64,000 nucleotides of DNA from Gemmobacter sp034519525 (GTDB lineage: Bacteria > Pseudomonadota > Alphaproteobacteria > Rhodobacterales > Rhodobacteraceae). Location: assembly GCA_034519525.1 (NCBI GenBank), contig JAXHOJ010000042.1, positions 1 through 64,000 on the forward strand, given 5' to 3'. Position numbers and translations under genes: made by a program. Each line of letters opens with the position of its first letter. The stretch's first letter is position 1. Positions 17,259 to 26,017 of the stretch are shown piece by piece. A model generated the notes under the pieces. It was not told the DNA's origin and searched no databases. It worked only from the letters and a program-made list of their open reading frames with translations.

Positions 17259-17981
17259 ATGACCGAAACATCCAAGACCCCGACACCCACCCCCACGCCC
17301 GACGAAGCCGTCGAACGTGCGCTGGCTGCCGCCGAAGCTGCCGCAGATGCCGCCGCCGAAGCGCAGGCCGCCGCCCGCGCTGCCGCTGCCCCCGCCCCTG
17401 CCCTGGTCGCACCGCCACAGGATGCGGCACCCGGGGCCAGGCGGGCGCTGGTTCTTGGGGGGGTGGCGGCGGTCTGCGGTCTGCTCTCGCTGGGGGCGGC
17501 GGGCATGATCTATCTGCGCGCAGTCGCCGATCTGCACGAGGCGGCAGAGCTGCAGGCCAAGGCGGCAGGCATGCTGATCGACCAGATCGGCAGCCTGTCT
17601 GGGTTGGAACTGGCGATTGCCCCCGAAACCCTGCTGCGCAAGTCAGATGCGGATGCGCTGCAGGCGGCACTTGCGGCGCAGATGCCCGCACCGCCGCAGG
17701 ATCTGGCGCCGCTGCGCAGCGATCTGATGGCCGCCATCGCGGAAGTGAAAATGGAACTGGATGCCCTCAAGGCGCGCCCTGCCGCCACCGACACGACAGA
17801 GCTGACCATGATGCTGGGCGAAACGCTGCGGCGGCTGGAAGCACTGCCGCAGGCCGCAGCCGCCAAGGCCACGCGCACGGCCCCTGCCGCAGCCCCGAAA
17901 GCGGCAGCCGCCGTGAAGCCCAAGGCCCGCCCCCCGAAGCCCGCCGTGCAGGCCAGCCCTTCGCCGTTCAGCTTTCCGTGA
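17259..17981 (+). CDS. Bitopic membrane motility protein, MotF-like
   Basis: A 240-residue protein: an acidic, Ala-rich cytoplasmic N-terminus (about 60 residues), one membrane segment at about 64-88 (LVLGGVAAVCGLLSLGAAGMIYL), a helical periplasmic part, and a basic Ala/Pro/Lys-rich tail. R. sphaeroides has a bitopic protein, MotF, encoded in its Fla1 cluster near flhB and needed for rotation; position and topology match, so this is a good candidate, but I cannot align them here. It has its own sigma-54 promoter and ends 6 bp before the convergent rpoN. Confidence 0.55.
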   Translation: MTETSKTPTPTPTPDEAVERALAAAEAAADAAAEAQAAARAAAAPAPALVAPPQDAAPGARRALVLGGVAAVCGLLSLGAAGMIYLRAVADLHEAAELQAKAAGMLIDQIGSLSGLELAIAPETLLRKSDADALQAALAAQMPAPPQDLAPLRSDLMAAIAEVKMELDALKARPAATDTTELTMMLGETLRRLEALPQAAAAKATRTAPAAAPKAAAAVKPKARPPKPAVQASPSPFSFP

Positions 17982-17987
17982 CGGGGT

Positions 17988-19319
17988 TCAGCGGCTCTGC
18001 GCCTGAAGCGACGCGCGGCGCCGCCGGTCTGACGAGGTGGGGATATGCAGCATCTCGCGATATTTCGCGACCGTGCGGCGGGCGATGGCAATGCCGTCAT
18101 CGCTCATCCGGCGGGCGATCTCGTCATCGCTCAGCGGTTTGCGCGGGTCTTCGCTGCGGATCATGCTGGTGATGCGATGCCGGGCGGCGCCTGCGGAATC
18201 GGTGCCGCCATCGTTGCGGATCAGCGCCGCCGTGAAGAAATGCTTGAGCGGAAAGCAGCCCTGCGGCGTCGCCATCATCATGCCCGCGCAGACACGGCTG
18301 ACCGTGCTTTCATGCACCCCCACCATATCGGCAACTTCACGCAGCGTCATGGGTTTCAGCTGCGCCGGGCCGTGTTCCAGAAAATCGGTCTGCCGGCGCA
18401 GGATTTCGGCCCCGATCTTCAACGCAGTTTCGTTGCGATGGGCAATGGCCCGCGCCAGCCAGCGCGCCACCGACAGCCGCTCGGCGGCATAGCGCCCGGC
18501 TTCGGCCCTGCGAGCCCCCGCCTGCGGCACGGCCGCGCCATCGCGGCGGATCACGACGCCCGGCAGCGTGGCCCGGTTCAGCTCGACCACCCAGCCTTCA
18601 GGCGTTTCTCGCGCGATCAGATCGGGCGGCAGCAGCGGCTGGTCATCGCCCTGAAACTGCGCGCCGGGTTTGGGATCAAAGCTGCGCAGCATCCGCAGCG
18701 CCGGGCGCAGCGCGTCCTGTGGCACGCCGCAGGCCCGCGCCAGACCCGCCATATTGGCCGCGGCCACCAGCGGCAGATGATCCAGCACCGCGGCCAAAAC
18801 CGGGTCCAGCACCTGCTGCGCTCTGGCCTGCAGGCGCAGGCATTCCGCCAGGTTGCGGGCAAACAGCCCGGCCGGTTCGATCTTCTGCAAGAGCATCAGC
18901 ACCGCTTCAGCCTCGGCCAGTTCAACCCCGGCTGCCGCAGCCACCTCGGGCAGGCTGCGGCCCAGCCAGCCGCAGGGTTCCAGCGCATCAATGAAGGCCC
19001 CCGCGATACGGGCCTGCCGGGGCGGCAGCGCCAGCCTTTCCACATGCTGTTCGACATGGGCGTAAAGCGAGGGGCGGTGGGTATCGGGCAGCGCCGCGAT
19101 CCTGTCCCAGTCATCCTGCGCGGCGGCGGCCCCCCGGGTCACGGGCAGCGCGGGGCGCGGCAGCCGCAGCTCGACAAAGGGATTTTCATCCGCCTGGCTT
19201 TCGATGAATTCCCGCAGCTCGGCATTGCCCATCTGCAGCAGCTTTATGGCCTGCTGCAACTGGGCCGTGACGACCATCGATTGACGATGCGAAAAGGATT
19301 GGGCGAATGAAAACTGCAT
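17988..19319 (-). CDS. rpoN: RNA polymerase sigma-54 factor RpoN
   Basis: A 443-residue sigma-54. Region I is Gln-rich (VTAQLQQAIKLLQMGNAEL); the core-binding and HTH regions follow; the RpoN box ARRTVAKYRE is at residues 413-422, near the C-terminus. It recognises -24/-12 promoters and needs an enhancer-binding ATPase. ATG 19319 has GGAGG upstream and starts right at region I. Its place inside the flagellar cluster parallels the flagella-dedicated rpoN2 of R. sphaeroides, and nine matching promoters lie nearby; a separate general RpoN may exist elsewhere. Confidence 0.93.
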   Translation of the reverse strand: MQFSFAQSFSHRQSMVVTAQLQQAIKLLQMGNAELREFIESQADENPFVELRLPRPALPVTRGAAAAQDDWDRIAALPDTHRPSLYAHVEQHVERLALPPRQARIAGAFIDALEPCGWLGRSLPEVAAAAGVELAEAEAVLMLLQKIEPAGLFARNLAECLRLQARAQQVLDPVLAAVLDHLPLVAAANMAGLARACGVPQDALRPALRMLRSFDPKPGAQFQGDDQPLLPPDLIARETPEGWVVELNRATLPGVVIRRDGAAVPQAGARRAEAGRYAAERLSVARWLARAIAHRNETALKIGAEILRRQTDFLEHGPAQLKPMTLREVADMVGVHESTVSRVCAGMMMATPQGCFPLKHFFTAALIRNDGGTDSAGAARHRITSMIRSEDPRKPLSDDEIARRMSDDGIAIARRTVAKYREMLHIPTSSDRRRRASLQAQSR

Positions 19320-19434
19320 GATCTGCCTCCGTTGGGGACACGATTCCGCAGCGGCCCGCAAAAGGCAAAAACGGGATTTGACACCCCTAAAATGACGGAA
19401 TCCCGACAGGTCGCGCCTTGATGTCCGAAAAGGC

Positions 19435-19463
19435 AAAGGCCCCGGAATCTTGCCGGGGCCTTT
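19435..19463 (-). terminator. Rho-independent terminator of fliC
   Basis: An 11-bp perfect stem, AAAGGCCCCGG against CCGGGGCCTTT, with a 7-base loop, lies 22 bp after the fliC stop. On the minus strand it runs on into a T-rich stretch. It isolates abundant flagellin transcription from rpoN. Confidence 0.85.
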
Positions 19464-19484
19464 GAAATCATTACACTTTACCAA

Positions 19485-20954
19485 TCAACCCTTGATGAGC
19501 TGCAGCACGTTCTTCTGGTTGGAGTTGGCCTGGGCCAACATGGCCTGCGCCGCCTGGCTGATGATCTGCGACCGGGCGAGGTTGGTCGATTCGGTGGCGT
19601 AATCCGCATCCATGATCTGCGACCGGGCAGCCGAAACCGAGGTCGAGATGCTCGACAGGTTGGAAATCGTGCTTTCCAGCCGGTTCGAGATGGCACCCAG
19701 TTCCGACCGCGAGGCCGAAATGGCCTGCAGCGCGGTGTCGATCACCGTGATGGCCTTGGCGGCACCATCGGCGGTGGACAGATCGACCTCGGCCACCGAT
19801 TCCAGATCGGCAGACTGGGTGGCGGTTTCAAGGAAGCTCTCGCCCGCCGTGGTATCGCTGGCGCCGACCGAGAAATCCTTGGCCGAAGCGAAGGTCACCT
19901 GCCCGGTGATCGTGGCATCGGTGATGGCCGCAGTCGTGTCGGTCAGGTCGATGGCGGCAGTGGTGGCAGCCGTGCCGTCAACTTCCAGCGCGGTCACGGT
20001 CAGCGTGGTGTCATCGACGCCGGTATCATAGTCGGAAATCTTGATGTCGTTGCCCTTGGCATCGGTCAGCGTGATCGAGGCCTTGTCGTCCGACAGTTTC
20101 GCGGTGATGCCGGTCTGGTTCGCCACGTTGTTGACAGCTTCGGCCAGCGAGGACAGATCGGTTTCGTCCGAGATGTTCACCGTGCCGATCGACACATCGT
20201 TGAGCGAGAAGGTAACCGTGCTGGCGGCCGAGAAATCCGAAAGTTTCACATTGGTTTCGGCGCTGGCGGTCACGCCGGTCGAGGCGGTGTTGGCGTTCAC
20301 TTCGGCGGCCAGGCTCGCGGCCGACTGGCCCGCAGTCGAGGTGACGGTGGCCGAACCCAGATAACCGGTGATCGAGATGTCGGTGCCCGCCGCGATATCG
20401 CTGGTGGCGGCATCGGCGGCCGTGACATTCGATTTTACGGTATAGGCCCCGATGTCGGTCGCGGCGGCGCTGTCGATGTCGATGTTCAGGGTCTGGCCCT
20501 GGTCGGCACCGATCTGGAAGGTTTTGCCGGCATAAGATCCGTCCAGCAGCTTCATGCCGTTGAAGGTCGTGGTTTCGGCGATGCGGTTGATTTCCGAAAT
20601 CAGCTGCTTGGCTTCCGAACCCACGCTCGCGCGGTCAAGCGCGGTGTTGGTATCGGACGAAGACTGCACCGCCAGTTCGCGGATGCGCTGCAGCATCGAG
20701 GTGATTTCTTTCTGTGCACCTTCGGCCGTGTTCACCAGGCTCTGCCCGTCGGTGGCGTTGCGCACCGCCTGTTCCAGGCCCATGACCTGCGCGGTCATCT
20801 TCTCGCCGATGGCAAGACCTGCCGCATCGTCGGCGGCCGAGTTCACGCGCAGCCCGGTGGACAGCCGGGTCATCGCATTCTGGTAATCGCCTTCCACCTG
20901 GTTCATGCTGGCTTGGGCAGTGATGGCAGAGATGTTGGTATTGATCGTCGTCAT
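19485..20954 (-). CDS. fliC: Flagellin FliC
   Basis: A 489-residue flagellin. The N-terminal D0/D1 region (TTINTNISAITAQASMNQV, then LSTGLRVNSAADDAAGLAI) and the C-terminal region (SRSELGAISNRLESTISNL, ending in NQKNVLQLIKG) are well conserved. The middle (about residues 180-390) is a Thr/Asp/Ala-rich variable domain exposed on the filament. ATG 20954 has a strong AAGGAGG site. It is transcribed alone, away from fliD, with a sigma-28-like element upstream and a strong terminator downstream. Confidence 0.97.
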   Translation of the reverse strand: MTTINTNISAITAQASMNQVEGDYQNAMTRLSTGLRVNSAADDAAGLAIGEKMTAQVMGLEQAVRNATDGQSLVNTAEGAQKEITSMLQRIRELAVQSSSDTNTALDRASVGSEAKQLISEINRIAETTTFNGMKLLDGSYAGKTFQIGADQGQTLNIDIDSAAATDIGAYTVKSNVTAADAATSDIAAGTDISITGYLGSATVTSTAGQSAASLAAEVNANTASTGVTASAETNVKLSDFSAASTVTFSLNDVSIGTVNISDETDLSSLAEAVNNVANQTGITAKLSDDKASITLTDAKGNDIKISDYDTGVDDTTLTVTALEVDGTAATTAAIDLTDTTAAITDATITGQVTFASAKDFSVGASDTTAGESFLETATQSADLESVAEVDLSTADGAAKAITVIDTALQAISASRSELGAISNRLESTISNLSSISTSVSAARSQIMDADYATESTNLARSQIISQAAQAMLAQANSNQKNVLQLIKG

Positions 20955-21018
20955 CGGGGCCTCCTTCTCAGGCTGTTGCGCCGGTGGCGCTGTGCCTTTC
21001 ATCCGGCGTGTGACTGAC

Positions 21019-21044
21019 AGAACGGCCGCCAGCGGATTTGTTTA
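21019..21044 (-). promoter_or_regulatory. Sigma-28-like promoter of fliC
   Basis: On the minus strand TAAA is followed after 14 bases by GCCGTTCT. The -10 is the same GCCGTT type as at fliS and fliD; the spacer is one base shorter. It lies about 65 bp before the fliC ATG, divergent from the fliD element. Confidence 0.5.
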
Positions 21045-21092
21045 GCCCGCCCACCCAAAATCGCCCGCCCCGCCCGGGGCAGCGCCGGCAGG

Positions 21093-21119
21093 TAAACCTT
21101 TCCCGCATCCTGCCGTTAC
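21093..21119 (+). promoter_or_regulatory. Sigma-28 promoter of fliD
   Basis: TAAA, 15 bases, then GCCGTTAC. It ends 25 bp before the fliD ATG at 21145, which has an AGAGAGGAG ribosome site. Confidence 0.6.
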
Positions 21120-21144
21120 TGCCCGAGCAGAGAGGAGAGCCCCC

Positions 21145-22788
21145 ATGGCCTCGGTCGATATTCTTTCCATGCTCAACAAGACCGGATCAGGCATCAACCT
21201 GTCCGATCTTTCCACATCGCTGGTCGCAGCGGCCGTCGCCGCACCGAAAGCCGCCGCCGAAGCCCGGGCCGAAAAGACCGACGTGGCGGTTTCGGCTCTG
21301 GGCGCGCTGCGGGCGCAACTGGCGGGGCTGGCGGAAACCGCAGCCACCATCGCCCGCAGCGATGTGCTTTCGGTGGCCAGCAGCTCTGCCGCGCTGCGCG
21401 CCACCGTCAGCGACCGCGCGGCGGTCGCCAATACCGCAACCACGGTTGATGTGCGGCAGCTGGCTTCGGCGCAGGTGCTGGAATTCGGCGGCTTCGGCTC
21501 GGGTGACGATACGCTGCCCGGCGGCAGCATCAGGGTCGATTTCGGTGTCTGGTATCCCGACGATGCGGGGGAAGAGACTTTCGCGATCAGGCCCGGCAGC
21601 AGTGCGGTCACCATCACGGTGGACGAAGGCATGACATTGCGCGATCTGGCAAGCCGCCTGTCGGCCATTCCCGGCGTGTCTGCCGCGATGATCGACAAGG
21701 GCGATGGCACCCATTCGCTTGGCCTTGTGGGCGAGCCGGGCGCAGGCAATGCGCTGCGGCTGTCCGTGGTCGAAACCACTGCCGGATCGGGCCTTGCCGC
21801 GCTGGATACCACCGCCAGCAATGCCGAACGCCAGGTGCAGGCCGCCACGAATGCGGTGCTGACGGTGAATGGCGTGACGATCCAGCGCGACAGCAATCTG
21901 GTGGAAAATGCCATTCCCGGGCTGACGCTGACGCTGGCCGCAGCGGGCGGCCCGCTGACCGTGACCGCCGGGCGCAACAGCGCCGTAGCGCAAGAGGGGC
22001 TGCAGCTGCTGGTCGGCCAGCTGAACGCCGCACGCGGCCTGCTGGCCAGCCTTTCGGCCCGGGCCAGCACCGGATCAGAGGCAGGCGCCCTGCCGGGCGA
22101 TCCGGCGCTGCGCCAGATCGCGCAGGGGCTGGACAGCCTGCTGCGCACCCCGATCCCGGGCTATGGCAGCAAGGCCCCCAGCGCGGCGGATTTCGGTATT
22201 CGCACCCGGCAGGATGGCACGCTCTACCTGGATCAGGCCGCCTTCACCAAGGCGTTTGACGCCGACCCCGACATGTTCGATGCGCTGTTTGCCGACCGGC
22301 TGGTGGGAAAGGATGTGACGATCAGCGGCGCCGTGCCGCCAACCTTTCTTCCCGGGAGCCACTCCTTTCGCCGCGACCCGGCGACGGGGGCGGCGACGCT
22401 CGATGGCGGGCAGCTTGCTGGCATTGATCTTAGGGATGGTCGTTACGCCTATAGCGCCACCACAGGCCCCGCCCGCGGATTGATCTTCACGGTTTCCGCC
22501 GATGTGGAAAGCGCCGAGATCAGCCGCGGCATCAGCCTGTCGTCCCGCATCGGGGCGTTGATCGACGCGGCGACGGCAGGCGATGGCGTGATCGCCACCG
22601 CCGAAGGCCGCTATGCCGATGCCGCTCGCGACACGCAGAGCGAGCTGGACCAGATCGAGGCGCGGGCGAAATCGCTGCAGGATCTTTACACCCGGCGGTT
22701 TGCCGCCATGGAACAGGCGGTCAGCAAGTTCCACAGCACGTCCAGCTATCTCGATTCCCTGGTGAAGCAATGGAACAACGACGATTGA
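21145..22788 (+). CDS. fliD: Flagellar filament cap protein FliD (HAP2)
   Basis: A 547-residue FliD. The N-terminus (DILSMLNKTGSGINLSDL) and C-terminal coiled helix (AEGRYADAARDTQSELDQI, ending in MEQAVSKFHSTSSYLDSLVKQWN) match the family; the D2/D3 middle carries FLAG_IN-type sequence (TSNAERQVQAATNAVLTVNGVTI in part). The cap sits at the filament tip and guides flagellin folding. It overlaps the next gene by 19 bases. Confidence 0.93.
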   Translation: MASVDILSMLNKTGSGINLSDLSTSLVAAAVAAPKAAAEARAEKTDVAVSALGALRAQLAGLAETAATIARSDVLSVASSSAALRATVSDRAAVANTATTVDVRQLASAQVLEFGGFGSGDDTLPGGSIRVDFGVWYPDDAGEETFAIRPGSSAVTITVDEGMTLRDLASRLSAIPGVSAAMIDKGDGTHSLGLVGEPGAGNALRLSVVETTAGSGLAALDTTASNAERQVQAATNAVLTVNGVTIQRDSNLVENAIPGLTLTLAAAGGPLTVTAGRNSAVAQEGLQLLVGQLNAARGLLASLSARASTGSEAGALPGDPALRQIAQGLDSLLRTPIPGYGSKAPSAADFGIRTRQDGTLYLDQAAFTKAFDADPDMFDALFADRLVGKDVTISGAVPPTFLPGSHSFRRDPATGAATLDGGQLAGIDLRDGRYAYSATTGPARGLIFTVSADVESAEISRGISLSSRIGALIDAATAGDGVIATAEGRYADAARDTQSELDQIEARAKSLQDLYTRRFAAMEQAVSKFHSTSSYLDSLVKQWNNDD

Positions 22789-23441
22789 TCCGCAGGCCCG
22801 GGCACCGGCTGGCTCTCGCGCTTTGCCTGGCGCTGACGGGCGGGCCGGTTGCCGCAGAGGAGCCGCCCACCGCCGAGGCACAGTTCGCGGCCGCCCTGCA
22901 GGCGCATCGCGCCGGGCACCGCGAAGAGGCGGCCGCGCTGTTCCGAAGGCTGGCCGATGCAGGTGATCCGCAGGCACAATACAATCTGGCTGTCCTGTAT
23001 CACACCGGGCATGGCCTTCCCCGCCATGATGGCGAAGCACTGTTCTGGGCCTGGCGGGCAAAGCTGGGCGGTGTGCCGCAGGCCGCCGCGCTGGCACGGC
23101 AGCTGGCGCGCGAGCGGCAGGCAGAGGCGATGCCCGCGCTGGCAGACCGGCTGATGGAGGAGCTGAAACCGGCGCTGGCGGCCGGCGATCCGCGGGCGGC
23201 GCTGGGGGCGGCGATGATCGCGCTGGAGCTGCGCACCCCGCCCGACCGTGACGAGGCGATCTTCTGGCAGAGCCTGGCCGCAGCACTCGGGCTGCCCGGT
23301 GCCGATGCGGCGCGCGACCGCAGCCTGGCCGAACTGCCGCCCGCCGAACGCGACGGGCTGCAGGATCGCGTGCTGGAACGGTTTCGGAACTGGTGTGCCG
23401 ATCACCCTGCCCCGCCAGACGCCTGCGCCGCCGCCTCCTGA
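22770..23441 (+). CDS. Exported Sel1/TPR-repeat protein
   Basis: A 223-residue protein with a signal-like N-terminus (basic start, hydrophobic LALALCLALTGGPVAA, likely cut near residue 28). One clear Sel1-like repeat (EEAAALFRRLADAGDPQAQYNLAVLYHTG) is followed by helical repeats with weaker match. It overlaps the end of fliD, so it is probably co-transcribed from the sigma-28 promoter. Such periplasmic repeats usually scaffold other proteins; its partner in the flagellum is unknown. Confidence 0.65.
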   Translation: MEQRRLIRRPGHRLALALCLALTGGPVAAEEPPTAEAQFAAALQAHRAGHREEAAALFRRLADAGDPQAQYNLAVLYHTGHGLPRHDGEALFWAWRAKLGGVPQAAALARQLARERQAEAMPALADRLMEELKPALAAGDPRAALGAAMIALELRTPPDRDEAIFWQSLAAALGLPGADAARDRSLAELPPAERDGLQDRVLERFRNWCADHPAPPDACAAAS

Positions 23442-23479
23442 TCGGAGGGCGACGGCGCGACAGGTCTTCGGAATGTATC

Positions 23480-23499
23480 GCGGCGGCAGATGCCGCCGC
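23480..23499. terminator. Hairpin between converging genes
   Basis: A 9-bp perfect stem, GCGGCGGCA against TGCCGCCGC with a 2-base centre, lies between the stop of the Sel1-like gene (plus) and the stop of the 23508 gene (minus). There is no T-run, so termination is inferred from position. Confidence 0.45.
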
Positions 23500-23507
23500 T
23501 TCGGCGT

Positions 23508-23888
23508 TCAGTGCTTGCGGAACAGCGTGACGGTCTGCGCCATGTCCAGCGGCATATCCAGCTCGCGCGCCATCTGTTCGGGGCTGGCCCCGGCCCGCAC
23601 ATACTGGCTGGCCATTTCGATCATGCGATCGCCCAGCAGCCATTCCAGATCGTTGCAGGTGGCCGCCAGCTGCTGTTCCAGCCGCAGGTTCGCCCCCGCC
23701 CGTTCCGCCTGCCCGCGCATGCCCGTGGAATGGATGGCATCAATCTGTTCGCTGATGCGCTGCAGCACGGCCAGGGTTTCGGCATGGGTCTGGCCACGAT
23801 GGCGCACCGAACGCCGCCACACCATCAACAGAACCAGCGTCACGACCGCTAAAGCGGCACTGCCTATCGTGATCGGTTCGAATGCCAT
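23508..23888 (-). CDS. Small membrane-anchored protein, DUF2802/SwrB-like
   Basis: A 126-residue protein: one N-terminal membrane segment (about residues 7-24), a predicted coiled coil with alternating charges, and a C-terminal helix-turn-helix-like end (RAGASPEQMARELDMPLDMAQTVTLF). This plan is that of DUF2802 proteins and of Bacillus SwrB, which assist basal-body or export-gate maturation; the link is by architecture, not alignment. It is the last gene of a minus-strand run after flgM, the place often held by flgN, but the membrane segment argues against FlgN. Confidence 0.5.
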   Translation of the reverse strand: MAFEPITIGSAALAVVTLVLLMVWRRSVRHRGQTHAETLAVLQRISEQIDAIHSTGMRGQAERAGANLRLEQQLAATCNDLEWLLGDRMIEMASQYVRAGASPEQMARELDMPLDMAQTVTLFRKH

Positions 23889-23905
23889 GCAATTGCCCTT
23901 CTACG

Positions 23906-24199
23906 TCAGAACGCGGTTTCAAGGATGTTACGGGCCAGACTGTCGGCGATCCGGTCGGGATCGGGGCGATAGCTGCCTTCGGCGATGGCCGCGCGCAGGC
24001 TGTCCACGCGGGCGGTGTCTTTCGGCGGGCCGATCTGCAGGGCCGCAGGCATGGCGCGCGCGCGCAGGCTGAGATCGACCGTATCGCCGGTGCCTGGCCG
24101 GGCAGTGCCCGACGAAGCCCCCGGCCTTTCGCCAGAGATGGCAGGTGGATCGCCCTGCGTCAGCACGCGACCCGTCGGATTGTTGATCGGCTGGACCAT
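23906..24199 (-). CDS. flgM: Anti-sigma-28 factor FlgM
   Basis: A 97-residue protein with the FlgM plan: an unstructured Gly/Pro-rich first half and a C-terminal helical half (TARVDSLRAAIAEGSYRPDPDRIADSLARNIL), closely matching the FlgM signature VxxLRxxIxxGxYxxDxxxIAxxLL. It binds FliA in the cytoplasm and leaves through the completed hook-basal body, freeing FliA. It follows flgA by 37 bp and has a possible sigma-28 element across the end of flgA. Confidence 0.85.
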   Translation of the reverse strand: MVQPINNPTGRVLTQGDPPAISGERPGASSGTARPGTGDTVDLSLRARAMPAALQIGPPKDTARVDSLRAAIAEGSYRPDPDRIADSLARNILETAF

Positions 24200-24222
24200 G
24201 ATGACTCCCTCACATGGTCAGC

Positions 24223-24249
24223 AGAACGGCCCGGCGTCAGCCCGTGTTA
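24223..24249 (-). promoter_or_regulatory. Possible sigma-28 promoter of flgM
   Basis: On the minus strand TAAC, 15 bases, GCCGTTCT: correct spacing and the same -10 type as the other sigma-28 sites, with one mismatch in TAAA. It spans the flgA stop. A FliA-driven flgM would give the usual feedback control. Confidence 0.35.
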
Positions 24250-24923
24250 GCCCCGGCTGTCAGAAAATCTTCACCCGTCACGCGGGCGCGCAGGATGCGG
24301 CCGCTGACCGGATGGCGCGCGCGGATGGTCTGGCCTTCGGTGCCATCTTCCATCGGTTCCACCTGCAGTTCCACCGTCACCGCACCGGCCACCAGCCGCA
24401 GACGCGCCGGGCGCCCGGCCCGCACCGCCCAGTTCTCTTCCAGATTGCGCGCAAGGATCGGCTGCCCCTCGCCCAGGGATTGCCGCAGCCTGCGGCCGAT
24501 CAGGGCTTCGGGGCGGGTGAACCGGTCGGCCCCGCTGCGGTCAGAAACCTGTGCCAGCCCGATGTCCTGCGGGCCGATGACACTGCCGCGTGCCAGCGGC
24601 TGCAGGCTGACGACCGCAAGCGGGGCGTCTTCCCGCGCCGAAGCGCCCTGTGGCGCGGTATGCACTTGCGGCGCCTGCTGCAACCGGATCGTCCGCCGCC
24701 ACGGCGGGGCAGCACAGAGGATTTCGGCCTTGTCACCCCGGGGTGCAGCGGTCAGCGTCCCGTCGCAGGGCGGAAGCGGCCGGGCAGGCAGGGCAAGGCC
24801 AGCCGCCTCCATCCCGGCTGCGGCCAGCGCGGCCAGCACCGCCGCCTTTTGCGCGGGATCGGCCATGGCCGGGCCTGTCAGCCCCACAAGCGCGGCCAAC
24901 ACCGGAAACAGAGGCCGCCTCAC
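24237..24923 (-). CDS. flgA: P-ring assembly chaperone FlgA
   Basis: A 228-residue periplasmic protein with a signal peptide (about 1-21). The C-terminal SAF domain is clear: VVSLQPLARGSVIGPQDIGLAQV, GRRLRQSLGEGQPILARNLE, and RVTGEDFLTAG at the end. FlgA is needed for FlgI to form the P ring. It overlaps flgT by 4 bases and belongs to the flgP-flgT-flgA run. Confidence 0.88.
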   Translation of the reverse strand: MRRPLFPVLAALVGLTGPAMADPAQKAAVLAALAAAGMEAAGLALPARPLPPCDGTLTAAPRGDKAEILCAAPPWRRTIRLQQAPQVHTAPQGASAREDAPLAVVSLQPLARGSVIGPQDIGLAQVSDRSGADRFTRPEALIGRRLRQSLGEGQPILARNLEENWAVRAGRPARLRLVAGAVTVELQVEPMEDGTEGQTIRARHPVSGRILRARVTGEDFLTAGANTG

Positions 24924-26017
24924 ATCCCGGTCTCCAGAAAGCGCACGCTGCGCCCGGCCAGGGCGGCGGCGCTGCTTTGCGGGTCCAGCGGGCGCAAGAG
25001 CGCACGGGAATCGTCCAGCCGCACGATCTCCAGCAGTTCGGTGCTGCTGTCGCCATCGGTGGTAAAGGCGATGGCGCCCCGGCCAAGCCCATGGCGCCGC
25101 CCCAGATCCACCGCCAGCCCTTCGGGCGTGGCCTGCAGGCGGGCGGCCAGCGGTTTGCAGCGCACGCGCTGCACAAGCTGCTGCAGCACGGGTTCCAGAT
25201 CCCGGGTCAGATCCTGCGCCAGCCGGTCACGCCCCGGCTGGGCCAGAACGGCAGCACGGCCCAGGGGCGAACTGCCCGGCAGCCGGGCATCGGCCTGCAG
25301 CGTGGCCCGGCTGGCCGCACCGCCGCCGCCGATCAGATCCAGCGTCAGCTCCAGCCGCAGGCCACGCCCCGATAGCCCGGCGGCCACCGGCAGAAAGCGG
25401 ATTTCGGCGGCAAGCCCGTAGTCGCCCGGTGCCAGCCGCACCAGATCCGGGTTCAGCCCGGCATGGCCGCGGGGGGCTGCGCCAGACAGCGGCGCGCGGG
25501 TCGCCACGATGCGATCCACCGTCACGCCTTCGGTGCGGCCGATCTGGCGGCGCAGGCGCTCGGCCACCTGATCGGCCAGCGGCCCGGCCCAGGCGGGCGC
25601 CCCAGTGGCGACATGCACCTGAGGGGTGAACACCGTCACCGTCAGCGGCCGGGGCGCGCAGCCCCCGGTTCCTTCCGGCCCCACCAGCGCGGAAATGCGC
25701 AGCTCGATCCGGTCAGGGTGACGAGTTTCCTGCAGCACGCGAAATTCCAGCACCTGCCCCACGGGCCGCAGGATCAGCAGATCAGACGTGATGCGGCCCA
25801 TGTGCTGCACCGAATGGCCGCGCAGATCGGCACCGCCCGCCAGCGCGGCCTGCAACAGCGCATCCGCCACCGCGCGGCGGCGGGCGCTTTCCCGATCAGC
25901 CGGGCCATCGGGAAAGGCGATGCCCGTCGCTTCGATCCAGCGGGGTTTGGCCTGCAGGCCCGCAGGCAGCAGCGCCAGCATCAGCAACGCGATGAGGGCC
26001 GGCAGTCGGAAAGCCAT
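24920..26017 (-). CDS. flgT: Flagellar H-ring/assembly protein FlgT
   Basis: A 365-residue exported protein (signal peptide about 1-23) whose start of the mature part, RWIEATGIAFPDGPADRESARRRAVADAL, matches the FlgT N-terminal domain. A middle domain and a C-terminal domain (LGRRHGLGRGAIAFTTDGDSS) follow. In Vibrio FlgT forms a ring around the LP ring that supports stators and basal-body stability; R. sphaeroides also needs FlgT. Its first base overlaps the last base of flgP and it overlaps flgA. Confidence 0.8.
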   Translation of the reverse strand: MAFRLPALIALLMLALLPAGLQAKPRWIEATGIAFPDGPADRESARRRAVADALLQAALAGGADLRGHSVQHMGRITSDLLILRPVGQVLEFRVLQETRHPDRIELRISALVGPEGTGGCAPRPLTVTVFTPQVHVATGAPAWAGPLADQVAERLRRQIGRTEGVTVDRIVATRAPLSGAAPRGHAGLNPDLVRLAPGDYGLAAEIRFLPVAAGLSGRGLRLELTLDLIGGGGAASRATLQADARLPGSSPLGRAAVLAQPGRDRLAQDLTRDLEPVLQQLVQRVRCKPLAARLQATPEGLAVDLGRRHGLGRGAIAFTTDGDSSTELLEIVRLDDSRALLRPLDPQSSAAALAGRSVRFLETGM

